Of a stretch of DNA of 64,000 nt, positions 28,506 to 36,278 are shown piece after piece. The translations under genes and the position numbers were made by a program. Below the pieces are notes generated by a model. It was not told the origin of the DNA. It was given only the letters and a program-made list of their open reading frames with translations, and did not search any database. Numbering within the stretch: position 1 is the stretch's first letter; each line of letters opens with the position of its first letter. Source of the DNA: Bacteroidales bacterium (lineage in GTDB: Bacteria > Bacteroidota > Bacteroidia > Bacteroidales > F082); assembly GCA_017461665.1 (NCBI GenBank), contig JAFTXI010000024.1, positions 62,001-126,000 on the forward strand, written 5' to 3'.

Positions 28506-29331
28506 TCAACGGACAACGGACAACAGACGACAGACATTATCCACGATTTATCGAAGGATTTTAACTAATGTATCGTGGATTATCGTTCTTGTCATTATAA
28601 TAAGTTCTTGTTCTACAAAAAAAGAGACATCAAATCTTCGTATCTTGTCTGCCAATCATATCGTAAAAGAAGTTGAAGACAACAGATTTGAGTTCGACAA
28701 TCTTGAAGCTAAATTTGACGTCAAAATTAAGGATTCCAAAGGAATTAATCCAATGGGATTGAAAGGACAGCTGAGGATGCAGAACGACAGCGTGATATGG
28801 GTTTCCATATCGTTGAAACTCGGCGTTGAGGTGGCAAGGGTGATGATTACAGAAGATTCCTTAAAATTTATCAATAGAACAAACAAGACATATTTCGCTA
28901 CAAATATTGAAGATTTAGACTCTATCGTCGAAAACCCGTTGCAGTTTGTACAGGGTCTGTTAGTAGGGAATGACAGTAGAATTAGATACGATAAGCATCA
29001 GGTCAAAATAGAAGACAACAAATATAAACTTGAAATGAAAGATGAACTTATGACCAAAAGTATTTATATCACACCTGAAATATTTAGGATAAGCAAATAC
29101 GAAATAAATAATTTTTTTCTGAATAAAAATATTATTAGTCAGTCAGTTTCAAGTTTGAGTTATAATAATTTTCAAAATATCAACGACAAATTGATTCCAT
29201 CGAAAATAATTTTTGAAGATTCTTCGTTAGATGGTATCATTGAAATTAATTATACAGAAGTTAAAGTAGGTGAGAAACTAGAATATCCTTTCAATGTCTC
29301 AAAAAAATATAATAAGATAAGTTTATGGTAA
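28498..29331 (+). CDS. DUF4292-family lipoprotein
   Basis: 277 residues. A lipobox (VIIISSCS) places the lipidated Cys near residue 38. The rest is a beta-rich domain like LolA/LolB-type lipoprotein carriers (GLKGQLRMQNDSVIWVSISL), which is how DUF4292 proteins are usually described. The N-terminal residues before the signal sequence (QRTTDNRRQTLS) are encoded by a heptamer array and are unlikely to be ancestral. It overlaps both neighbours, so it is probably translationally coupled. Function unproven. Confidence 0.82.
   Translation: MSSQRTTDNRRQTLSTIYRRILTNVSWIIVLVIIISSCSTKKETSNLRILSANHIVKEVEDNRFEFDNLEAKFDVKIKDSKGINPMGLKGQLRMQNDSVIWVSISLKLGVEVARVMITEDSLKFINRTNKTYFATNIEDLDSIVENPLQFVQGLLVGNDSRIRYDKHQVKIEDNKYKLEMKDELMTKSIYITPEIFRISKYEINNFFLNKNIISQSVSSLSYNNFQNINDKLIPSKIIFEDSSLDGIIEINYTEVKVGEKLEYPFNVSKKYNKISLW
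28506..28533. repeat. Heptamer array at the 5' end of the DUF4292 gene
   Basis: TCAACGG, ACAACGG, ACAACAG, ACGACAG: four 7-base units just after the start codon. The same family (as its reverse complement GTCTGTT) occurs at 38661 and 48669. Confidence 0.8.
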
Positions 29332-30557
29332 AAATCAGAAACTCAGAAACTCATAAGTTCAGAATGTTAAAATTCTGGATTGTTATGATAATTCTTTTCG
29401 TGACGACAAAAGCAAATTGTCAGAGTGTCGAGTCGTTGGAGAAGAAGATTCAATCTATTCAGAAAGACATCAAATTGGCTGAGAAACTTTTGAAAGAGAC
29501 ATCGAAAGACAAAGAGACTTCTATAAATCAGGTGAATCTGTTACAGACGCAGATTCGTCAGCGCGAGAATCTTATCAAGACGTATCAAAGTCAGATAAAC
29601 GCCATCAACAAAGACATTCAGAACAACAAGGATCAGATTAGTGCTTTAGAGAAAAACTTAGAGCTTTATCGTAAGGAATATTCCAATCTTTTGCTTATCA
29701 ATTATAGAAATAAAGGAAAAGTCAACAATCTGTTATTTGTCTTTTCTTCAGAAGATTTCAACCAGGCAATAAGGAGAATGCGTTACGTCCAGGAACTTAA
29801 CGGTTTGGTGAAAGAAAAGATTGAAGAGATTGATTCTGCACAGATTAAGATTCAGTTTCAACTTGAGAAGAACGAAAAGAATAGAAAAGACAAGGAGAAT
29901 ATTTTAGGGAAGGAGAAATTGGAGAAAGCCGATCTGATGAAAGAACGCGACAGACTTAGAAACGACATTGCTTCACTCAGAAAGAAAGAGAAACAGATTC
30001 AGAAAGACATCACTGCTAAGGAGAAGCAGACCAGGGATTTGAAGAAACAGATTGAGAAAATTATTGCCGAGGAAATTAGGAAGGCGAAGGAGAGGGAAGA
30101 GGCTGCCAAGAAAAACAACACAACATCGATAGATTATAATCTGTCGTCCAATTTTGCGCAGAACAAAGGTAAGCTGCCATATCCTGTCGAGCAAGGAATT
30201 ATCACGGGAAGATATGGATCGAGCCAGCATCCTACACAGAAGAAAGTCACTGTCAACAACAACGGCATTGATATAAGTACTACGAAAGGTTCCACGGCGA
30301 GATGTGTCTTTGAAGGAAAAGTCTGTTACGTGATGAGTCAAGGTGCTAACACTGCCGTTTTAGTACGTCACGGACTTTATTTTACGCTTTACTCTAACCT
30401 TGAGAAAGTCTTCGTCAAGAAGGATGACAATGTCGTTACAGGTCAGGAAATTGGGAGAATCCACACTAATGTAAACGACGGTAAAACAATCTTGCACTTT
30501 GAGATCTGGCAGGAAAATAGAACCACGGTAAATCCTGCATTATGGATTAAGAAATAA
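29325..30557 (+). CDS. Murein hydrolase activator, EnvC family (degenerate M23 domain)
   Basis: 410 residues: signal peptide, a long coiled coil (about residues 30-260) and a C-terminal M23/LytM domain. Expected zinc ligands are changed: HNGID reads NNGID, and HxH in the last motif reads LHFE. It is therefore expected to activate amidases rather than cleave peptidoglycan itself, as EnvC does at the division site. The ATG at 29325 overlaps the DUF4292 stop; a second ATG at 29364 starts a cleaner signal peptide just after an octamer array and may be the ancestral start. Confidence 0.9.
   Translation: MVKIRNSETHKFRMLKFWIVMIILFVTTKANCQSVESLEKKIQSIQKDIKLAEKLLKETSKDKETSINQVNLLQTQIRQRENLIKTYQSQINAINKDIQNNKDQISALEKNLELYRKEYSNLLLINYRNKGKVNNLLFVFSSEDFNQAIRRMRYVQELNGLVKEKIEEIDSAQIKIQFQLEKNEKNRKDKENILGKEKLEKADLMKERDRLRNDIASLRKKEKQIQKDITAKEKQTRDLKKQIEKIIAEEIRKAKEREEAAKKNNTTSIDYNLSSNFAQNKGKLPYPVEQGIITGRYGSSQHPTQKKVTVNNNGIDISTTKGSTARCVFEGKVCYVMSQGANTAVLVRHGLYFTLYSNLEKVFVKKDDNVVTGQEIGRIHTNVNDGKTILHFEIWQENRTTVNPALWIKK
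29335..29366. repeat. Octamer array at the 5' end of the envC-like gene
   Basis: TCAGAAAC, TCAGAAAC, TCATAAGT, TCAGAATG: four 8-base units, ending exactly at the internal ATG at 29364. Confidence 0.75.
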
Positions 30558-30561
30558 GAAG

Positions 30562-30696
30562 ATGAGAAGAAGAAGTTCTATAATAATGATATTCATTCTG
30601 ACGATAGTAATTATTTTGTCGTCATGTTCAAGAGCCTACGAGCCTGTCAATGTCCAAAAGAAAAAAGGCAGATGCTCAACATGCTCGAGATGGTAA
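30562..30696 (+). CDS. Small lipoprotein, 44 residues
   Basis: ATG at 30562, stop TAA at 30694-30696, four bases after the EnvC-like gene. The sequence begins with four positive or polar residues, a hydrophobic segment (IIMIFILTIVIILSS) and a lipobox LSSCS, then a short tail ending KGRCSTCSRW with a CxxC pair. This is a plausible prolipoprotein processed by LspA. It is probably co-transcribed with EnvC. Function unknown. Confidence 0.7.
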   Translation: MRRRSSIIMIFILTIVIILSSCSRAYEPVNVQKKKGRCSTCSRW

Positions 30697-31456
30697 TTAA
30701 TTCTTACCTAACAAGAAATCGGAAGCTTGAATCACTTTTACTCCACCATCATTGATTATAGAGAGTAATGGATCCATGGTAATGACATATTTCGGATAAT
30801 TATCTTTGATTCTCTTTAAATTTCCAAATTCTCGCTCGTATGTCTCTTCATTAGAAATATGATACGCTACTTGGTAATATATAGTATCGTAAATACTTCC
30901 CAAATAATCAATTCTGCTACGAGTGTCATCTTCTGAGATATTACTGAGAAATGGCAAACCACCCCAGTATAGATACGATTGCAATGATTTATCCGAAGAA
31001 TCTAATGAATTAACTGAAGATACTCCGAATAACTTAGACTATGAATATGAACTCTAATATATCGTCCCGCAAATATAGAAGCTATATCACTCGACAACAT
31101 CATCGCATTTGAACCAGTAACAACAATATCAATGTCTTGTTGTTTTACCCAGTATCTCAAAGTATTTTCAAAACTTTCAATCTCTTGAACTTCATCGATT
31201 AATATGTAATTCCTTTCCTTTTCTGAAAGATTATTTTTAATCCAATCGTTTAGATGTTCAAAAGATTTTATGCCGACATTATCAGGATCTTCCTTATCGA
31301 GATATAGGACGTTACCTCGCGTAGTAAGTATAGTCTTTAGACACTCTAAGATACAACTCTTTCCTGCTCTTCGATGACCAGTAAGAACTATTACCTCACC
31401 TTTCCCTAATAAACCGATGATTCGCTCTGTATATAATTTCTATCTATTCTCTCCAT
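30697..31456 (-). pseudogene. Decayed AAA+ ATPase (ATP-binding protein with DUF4143-type C-terminus)
   Basis: Three fragments of one gene lie in order on the minus strand. The start (MERID) is at 31456. A one-base loss near 31437 shifts frame before the Walker A segment VLTGHRRAGKS and the Walker B segment NYILIDEVQE. A second shift near 31005 separates HSLSYSEYLQ from SLDSSDKSLQSYLYWGGLP. The last fragment ends with SDFLLGKN at 30697. Restoring both shifts gives a normal archaeal-type ATPase/DUF4143 protein. An intact relative of a related family is at 54868-56064. These genes are typical mobile accessory genes of Bacteroidota. Confidence 0.8.
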
Positions 31457-31536
31457 AGATAAAACTTTTTTACAAGAATAAAAATATTTTAAATATAAAG
31501 AGAACTTTTAACGGGTTATTTTATAAATATTATTCC

Positions 31537-32775
31537 TCAATCGCGCCGGAAAATATCGCGTGTATAAACTTTATCCTTTACGTCGTCTAAACAGCTATCG
31601 TAACGATTTGCAATGATAGCATGACTATCTTTCTTAAATCTTTCCAAATCGTTAACGACTAAGCTACCAAAGAAAGTGCTGCCATCTTCTAAAGAAGGTT
31701 CGTAGATGATGACGATCGCGCCTTTTGCCTTCACCCTTTTCATCACGCCCTGAATAGAACTCTGACGGAAGTTGTCAGAGTTGGATTTCATCGTGAGACG
31801 ATAGACTCCGATAACACATTGTTTCTCAGCATTAGCGTCATAATGACTATAGTTATAATAATCGTAATAGCCAGCTTTTTTCAAGACTTGGTCGGCAATA
31901 AAATCTTTACGCGTTCTGTTGCTTTCCACTATTGCCGACATCATATTTTGAGGAACGTCTTCATAATTTGCTAAAAGCTGTTTCGTGTCTTTTGGGAGAC
32001 AATAGCCGCCATAGCCGAAGCTCGGGTTGTTATAATGACTTCCGATGCGAGGATCTAAGCAGACGCCTTCTATGATTTGCTGTGTGTCTAATCCTTTCAA
32101 TTCGGAATAAGTATCTAATTCGTTGAAATAACTGACGCGCAGTGCGAGATAAGTGTTAGCGAAAAGTTTTACCGCTTCAGCTTCGGTGCTACCCATAAAC
32201 AAAATAGGCACATCTTGTTTGATGGCTCCTTGTTTGATGAGCGTTGCAAAGCGATGTGCTGCGCCTTCCAAACGTTTGTCGTCTTGTTTGTATCCGACGA
32301 TGATTCTGCTTGGATAAAGATTATCGTATAAGGCTTTGCTTTCTCTGAGAAACTCCGGAGAGAAGATTATATTGTTGCTGCCGGTTTTCTTTCTGATGGC
32401 TTCGGTATAACCCACCGGAATAGTGCTTTTTATCACCATGATAGCATTTGGATTGTAGAGCATCACTTTAGAGATGACGTCTTCCACTGCCGAGGTGTCG
32501 AAGAAGTTTCTGACGCTGTCGTAGTTTGTCGGAGCAGCGATTACCACAAATTCTGCGTTTTTATATCCAGATTCAGCGTCTAAGGTAGCGTGTAGGTTCA
32601 GTTTTTTATTTGCTAAATAGTCTTCTATATAATCGTCTTGTATTGGAGATTTTTTAGCGTTTATCAAATTGACGCGTTCAGGTACAATATCGACGGCTGT
32701 CACCTCATTGTGCTGTGCCAACAAAGTCGCTATCGAAAGTCCTACATAACCTGTTCCTGCTACTGTGATTCTCAT
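31537..32775 (-). CDS. ugd: UDP-glucose 6-dehydrogenase family nucleotide-sugar dehydrogenase
   Basis: 412 residues with an N-terminal NAD-binding loop ([10 protein letters not shown]), the catalytic Cys in [11 protein letters not shown] and the C-terminal signature [13 protein letters not shown]. It oxidises UDP-glucose to UDP-glucuronate using NAD, although related WbpA-type enzymes use UDP-GlcNAc. The following WlbA-like and WbpD-like genes act on UDP-GlcNAc-uronate derivatives, so UDP-GlcNAc as substrate is possible but the sequence is closer to Ugd. The first of a minus-strand group of sugar genes in map order, last in transcription. Confidence 0.9.
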   Translation of the reverse strand: MRITVAGTGYVGLSIATLLAQHNEVTAVDIVPERVNLINAKKSPIQDDYIEDYLANKKLNLHATLDAESGYKNAEFVVIAAPTNYDSVRNFFDTSAVEDVISKVMLYNPNAIMVIKSTIPVGYTEAIRKKTGSNNIIFSPEFLRESKALYDNLYPSRIIVGYKQDDKRLEGAAHRFATLIKQGAIKQDVPILFMGSTEAEAVKLFANTYLALRVSYFNELDTYSELKGLDTQQIIEGVCLDPRIGSHYNNPSFGYGGYCLPKDTKQLLANYEDVPQNMMSAIVESNRTRKDFIADQVLKKAGYYDYYNYSHYDANAEKQCVIGVYRLTMKSNSDNFRQSSIQGVMKRVKAKGAIVIIYEPSLEDGSTFFGSLVVNDLERFKKDSHAIIANRYDSCLDDVKDKVYTRDIFRRD

Positions 32776-32796
32776 ATCAATTTAACTTTGAAAACT

Positions 32797-33762
32797 TCAT
32801 TTCCAACCAAACGGGTGCCTACTTAATTCTAATCTCGCGAGTGGATGATAGTCACCTTTGAGTCCTATTGGCTCGGCGTTTCTTATCTCATAAACCATCT
32901 CGATGCAGTTTCTTGCCTCAGAAATTCTGAATCCTTCTCCAGATAATATTTTCTTATAACTCTCGGTATGAAGCTCAGTAAATCCTTGGCTGAACTCGAA
33001 TTCGTTGTCGTCAATCATGATTGTTCTGTAGGTTCTCTTTTCTCCTTGAACGGCATTCTCAGGAAGTGTGTCGACGTTGATACTTAGGAAATAACGCACT
33101 CTCGCCTTTTCCAACTCCAAGTAACCTGCAACTCTGTCATGGCTCGATACATGAACGACGCTCTTCTTGACAGCACCGAAAATCCATTGTAACATATCAT
33201 AAAAATGAATCCCGATGTTTGTCGCTACGCCGCCGCTTTTGTTGATGTCGCCTTTCCAGGAAGTGTAATACCAATTTCCTCTCGCCGTGATATATGTGAG
33301 GTCAACATCATAAATTTTGTCTTTCGGTCCTTCGTCGATTTTTTTCTTCAAGGCAACGATTGACTCGTGAAGTCGCAGCTGTAAAATAGTATATGCCTTT
33401 CTTCCCGTCGATTGCTCCACCGCTTCCAAAGCGTCGATGTTCCAAGGATTCAAGACGACAGGTTTCTCGCAAATCACGTCACAGCCTAATCTAAGTCCGT
33501 AGCGTGTATGAGCGTCGTGAAGGTAATTTGGCGTGCAAACCGAAACGAAATCTATCTTCTGACCTTTTTCGATGAGACGCGTGTTATGACGGTCGAAGAG
33601 TTCTTGCTCGGTGAAAAACGAAGCCTGCGGAAAATAGCTGTCCATGATTCCAACGCTGTCGTTTTTATCGTATGCCGATACCAAGACGTTGCCTGTATCT
33701 TTTATTGCTTTAAGATGTCGTGGCGCTATATAACCGCCAACTCCTATTATCGAGAAATTCAT
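32797..33762 (-). CDS. Gfo/Idh/MocA oxidoreductase, WlbA/WbpB-like nucleotide-sugar 3-dehydrogenase
   Basis: About 321 residues from the ATG at 33762; the in-frame extension upstream is coded by a heptamer array and is rejected. The Rossmann loop is IIGVGGYIAPRHL, and CEKPVVLNP carries the catalytic EKP lysine of this family. The protein resembles WlbA/WbpB, which oxidises C3 of UDP-GlcNAc-uronate so an aminotransferase can add the second amine. It sits next to a WbpD-like N-acetyltransferase, which fits a 2,3-diacetamido-uronate pathway. A nearby DegT-type aminotransferase is about 24 kb away. Confidence 0.85.
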   Translation of the reverse strand: MNFSIIGVGGYIAPRHLKAIKDTGNVLVSAYDKNDSVGIMDSYFPQASFFTEQELFDRHNTRLIEKGQKIDFVSVCTPNYLHDAHTRYGLRLGCDVICEKPVVLNPWNIDALEAVEQSTGRKAYTILQLRLHESIVALKKKIDEGPKDKIYDVDLTYITARGNWYYTSWKGDINKSGGVATNIGIHFYDMLQWIFGAVKKSVVHVSSHDRVAGYLELEKARVRYFLSINVDTLPENAVQGEKRTYRTIMIDDNEFEFSQGFTELHTESYKKILSGEGFRISEARNCIEMVYEIRNAEPIGLKGDYHPLARLELSRHPFGWK

Positions 33763-33772
33763 TTTTTTATAC

Positions 33773-33853
33773 TTTGGACTCTGAACTCTGAACATATATA
33801 TACTCACGGCTCGTAGTTCACAGCTAATTAATTTTCAACTTTCAATTTTCAAC
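33773..33853. repeat. Two heptamer arrays between the WlbA-like gene and the small frame at 33842
   Basis: TTTGGAC, TCTGAAC, TCTGAAC at 33773-33793, and TTTCAAC, TTTCAAT, TTTCAAC at 33833-33853. The second array covers the stop codon of the short reading frame at 33842-33967. Confidence 0.75.
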
Positions 33854-33967
33854 TAGTACCATCCATTTCCAAACAGGTACAATATTAATTGTCTTTTCTT
33901 CTATAATGAGTGTTTTTTCTTCTTCCTGCATCTTTCTATTAAGATGAAGAAAAACATTATTTTCCAT
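33842..33967 (-). CDS. Short unrecognised reading frame, 41 residues
   Basis: ATG at 33967, stop TGA at 33842-33844. It encodes a small charged peptide with EEEKTLIIEEKT in the middle and PVWKWMVLVEN at the end. No family is recognised. Support comes from its position, filling most of the gap, and from a heptamer array over its stop codon, as seen for several real genes in the window. It may be a gene fragment. Confidence 0.35.
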   Translation of the reverse strand: MENNVFLHLNRKMQEEEKTLIIEEKTINIVPVWKWMVLVEN

Positions 33968-33984
33968 CAAATCTTTCCTTTATT

Positions 33985-34578
33985 TTAGGAAAGCAACATT
34001 CTTCCACATTCACATTTCATATCGGCATCTAATTTCTTTCCGCACTCGCACACCCAGCCTATCTGTCGCGCAGGAACGCCAGCCATAAGAGCATGGTCAG
34101 GAACGTCTTTTGTCACGACAGCGCCGGCAGCTATCATAGCGAATCTTCCGATAGTACAGCCACAGACTATGGTACAATTGGCTCCCAATGACGCGCCTTC
34201 TTTTACCAACGTCTTCTTATAAACTCCATGAACAGGATATTTTGAACGCGGTATTGTCACGTTGGTAAAAACGCAACTCGGTCCACAGAAGACGTCGTTT
34301 TCAAGTTCGACGCCTTCATAAATGGAAACGTTGTTCTGAACCTTGACGCCATCGCCAATCTTGACGTTATTTCCAACATTGACATTCTGCCCAAAAGAAC
34401 AATTCTTTCCTATCATAGCACCTGACTGAATATGACAGAAATGCCAAATCTTTGTTCCTTCGCCTATCGTCACATTGTCGTCAACGTATGACGATTCATG
34501 AATGAAAACATTGGGCGTATGCGATACGCTATTATTGGGCGTATGCGATACGCCCCTACGGGTGTTGTCTGTTGACAT
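33985..34578 (-). CDS. WbpD-like UDP-sugar N-acetyltransferase (left-handed beta-helix)
   Basis: 197 residues of hexapeptide repeats (for example [15 protein letters not shown] and [14 protein letters not shown]), with the family motif [10 protein letters not shown] near the start and a C-terminal zinc-ribbon-like CECG/CECGR pair. WbpD-type enzymes acetylate the 3-amino group of UDP-2-acetamido-3-amino-uronates in surface glycan synthesis. The first roughly 22 residues ([15 protein letters not shown]) are encoded by a tandem palindromic repeat and are not part of the conserved protein. Its start overlaps the nagB stop by one base (TAATG). Confidence 0.87.
   Translation of the reverse strand: MSTDNTRRGVSHTPNNSVSHTPNVFIHESSYVDDNVTIGEGTKIWHFCHIQSGAMIGKNCSFGQNVNVGNNVKIGDGVKVQNNVSIYEGVELENDVFCGPSCVFTNVTIPRSKYPVHGVYKKTLVKEGASLGANCTIVCGCTIGRFAMIAAGAVVTKDVPDHALMAGVPARQIGWVCECGKKLDADMKCECGRMLLS
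34511..34560. repeat. Tandem REP-like palindrome inside the WbpD-like gene
   Basis: Two copies of a near-palindrome, TTGGGCGTATGCGATACGC at 34511-34529 and the same bases at 34535-34553 extended by CCCTACG. The 24-base period keeps the reading frame, so each copy adds eight residues. Confidence 0.8.
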
Positions 34579-35372
34579 TATAATAAATTGTTCTTTTCAA
34601 TATCTTTGAAATAATTGACGGTTCCGACTTTCAATTCGTATGTCGCGAGGTCGTCGCAAACGATGATACCTTTCGGGTGCATCTGTAACGCGCTTACCGT
34701 CCATAAATGATTGACGCTGCCTTCTATCACTTGAGCGAGCGCTCTTGCCTTGCCGTGACCGTTAGCCAAGATCATCACTTCTTTGGAATCCATCACTGTG
34801 CCGACGCCGACTGTCAAGGCTGTCTTTGGAACTTGGTTGATGTTGTTGTTGAAGAATCTCGAGTTGGCGATGATGGTGTCTGTCGTTAACGATTTCACAC
34901 GTGTTCTCGAAGTCAAGGAGGAACCTGGTTCGTTGAAAGCGATGTGACCATCAGGGCCGATGCCGCCCATAAACAAATTGATACCGCCATACGATTTAAT
35001 CTTATCTTCATAACGTTGACATTCTGCTTCAAGGTCTTCAGCATTGCCGTTGAGGATGTTCACATTTTCTTTCTTGACATCGACATGGCTGAAGAAGTTG
35101 TTCCACATGAAAGTGTGATAACTCTCAGGATGATTTTCAGGAATACCGACATATTCGTCCATATTGAATGTCACGACATTTTTGAAAGAGACTTTACCTT
35201 CTTGATATAATTTTATCAATGCCTTATATGTACCGATTGGAGTAGAGCCTGTTGGCAGTCCCAATACGAAAGGTCTTTCTTCTGTAGGATTAAACTCGTT
35301 TATTCTTCTCACTATATGATTGGCTGCCCACTGTGACAACTTCTCATAAGTTGGTTCGATGATAACTCTCAT
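34578..35372 (-). CDS. nagB: Glucosamine-6-phosphate deaminase
   Basis: 264 residues, the usual length. Family motifs are [13 protein letters not shown], the active-site region [26 protein letters not shown], and [19 protein letters not shown]. It converts glucosamine-6-phosphate to fructose-6-phosphate and ammonia, linking amino-sugar use to glycolysis. It is the first gene of the minus-strand group with the WbpD-like, WlbA-like and Ugd genes and is coupled to the WbpD-like gene by a TAATG overlap. Confidence 0.97.
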   Translation of the reverse strand: MRVIIEPTYEKLSQWAANHIVRRINEFNPTEERPFVLGLPTGSTPIGTYKALIKLYQEGKVSFKNVVTFNMDEYVGIPENHPESYHTFMWNNFFSHVDVKKENVNILNGNAEDLEAECQRYEDKIKSYGGINLFMGGIGPDGHIAFNEPGSSLTSRTRVKSLTTDTIIANSRFFNNNINQVPKTALTVGVGTVMDSKEVMILANGHGKARALAQVIEGSVNHLWTVSALQMHPKGIIVCDDLATYELKVGTVNYFKDIEKNNLL

Positions 35373-35458
35373 TTCCGCTTAAATTTTTAACACAAATGCA
35401 AATATAATTTATTTTCTTCAATGATATAAATGTTGTCGCTTTTTTTGAGACATTTTTC

Positions 35459-35466
35459 TATTTTTG
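35459..35466 (+). promoter_or_regulatory. -7 element upstream of tsaB
   Basis: TATTTTTG, 14 bases before the tsaB ATG at 35481; a TTG at 35433-35435 lies 23 bases further up. The 108 bases between nagB and tsaB are a divergent promoter region. Confidence 0.5.
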
Positions 35467-35480
35467 CAAAAAAAATATTG

Positions 35481-36176
35481 ATGATACTTTGTTTGGAAAC
35501 ATCTACCGCAGTTTGTTCGGTAGCGCTTGTAGAAGAAGGCAATGTTATTGCTTTGAGAGAAAGTCTTGACGGACAGAATCATGCTGAAAAGATTACGCTT
35601 TTCATCGATGAGGTGATGAAAGAGGCCAATGTGGCATATAAGGATTTAGATGCTGTTGCGGTTAGCAAGGGACCAGGTTCTTACACGGGACTGCGTATCG
35701 GCGTGAGTACTGCCAAAGGATTATGCTATGCTATGGAGAAACCTCTCATCGCGATAGATACTTTAGAAGCGATGGCGTGGGGTTTCAAAGTCAATAAGTC
35801 TATGAGTCAAGAAGTCAATAAGATTTTATGTCCGATGATTGATGCGAGGAGGATGGAGGTTTATTCGGCTTTCTTTAATGAGAAGTTGGAGAGGACGACA
35901 GAGACAGAGGCTCTCATCATCGATGAAAACTCATTTATGGAGTTGAAACAAAATCATCATCTTTTTCTCTTCGGCGACGGTGCCGACAAGCTCTTCACAC
36001 TTTTTGAGAAAGAAGAGAATATCACTGTGGTAGAGAAGTTCCACTGCTCAGCAGCATATATGGCGACATTAGCAGAGAAAGCACTGAAAGAAAAAGACTT
36101 CGTCGATGCAGCATATTTTGAGCCATTCTATCTCAAAGATTTCGTCCCGGGAATACCGAAGGTGAAAGGACTTTGA
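35481..36176 (+). CDS. tsaB: tRNA threonylcarbamoyladenosine biosynthesis protein TsaB
   Basis: 231 residues from the ATG at 35481 (MILCLETSTAVCSVAL), selected because the upstream extension contains the promoter. The ASKHA-type motif GPGSYTGLRIGVSTAKGL is at about residues 68-85. TsaB scaffolds the TsaD/TsaE complex that makes t6A37 in tRNAs reading ANN codons. Residues about 102-113 (KVNKSMSQEVNK) are coded by an octamer array and probably form an added loop before the conserved PMIDARRMEVY. Confidence 0.95.
   Translation: MILCLETSTAVCSVALVEEGNVIALRESLDGQNHAEKITLFIDEVMKEANVAYKDLDAVAVSKGPGSYTGLRIGVSTAKGLCYAMEKPLIAIDTLEAMAWGFKVNKSMSQEVNKILCPMIDARRMEVYSAFFNEKLERTTETEALIIDENSFMELKQNHHLFLFGDGADKLFTLFEKEENITVVEKFHCSAAYMATLAEKALKEKDFVDAAYFEPFYLKDFVPGIPKVKGL
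35788..35819. repeat. Octamer array inside tsaB
   Basis: AAGTCAAT, AAGTCTAT, GAGTCAAG, AAGTCAAT: four 8-base units in frame. The same motif family occurs 3' of tsaB and inside manC. Confidence 0.8.
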
Positions 36177-36178
36177 AG

Positions 36179-36202
36179 AGTCTATAAGTCCATGAGTCTA
36201 TA
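36179..36202. repeat. Octamer array just after the tsaB stop
   Basis: AGTCTATA, AGTCCATG, AGTCTATA, three 8-base units beginning 3 bases after the stop. Confidence 0.8.
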
Positions 36203-36214
36203 AGTAGAGTAGAG

Positions 36215-36261
36215 ACGCGCCAACGACACCTATGAGAATAAATAAGATGTCGTTGACACGT
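36215..36261. terminator. Long hairpin between convergent tsaB and the adhesin gene
   Basis: ACGCGCCAACGACA (36215-36228) pairs with TGTCGTTGACACGT (36248-36261) along 14 positions, two of them G-U, with a 19-base loop. It is preceded by GAGACGC, so it may be a REP element acting as a terminator. No strong T run on either side. Confidence 0.45.
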
Positions 36262-36278
36262 ATCATATTTCTAAGATT

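Noticed and set aside
29325-30557. Active M23 endopeptidase
   Set aside because: Two of the zinc-binding positions are changed, so an activator role (EnvC) is more likely.
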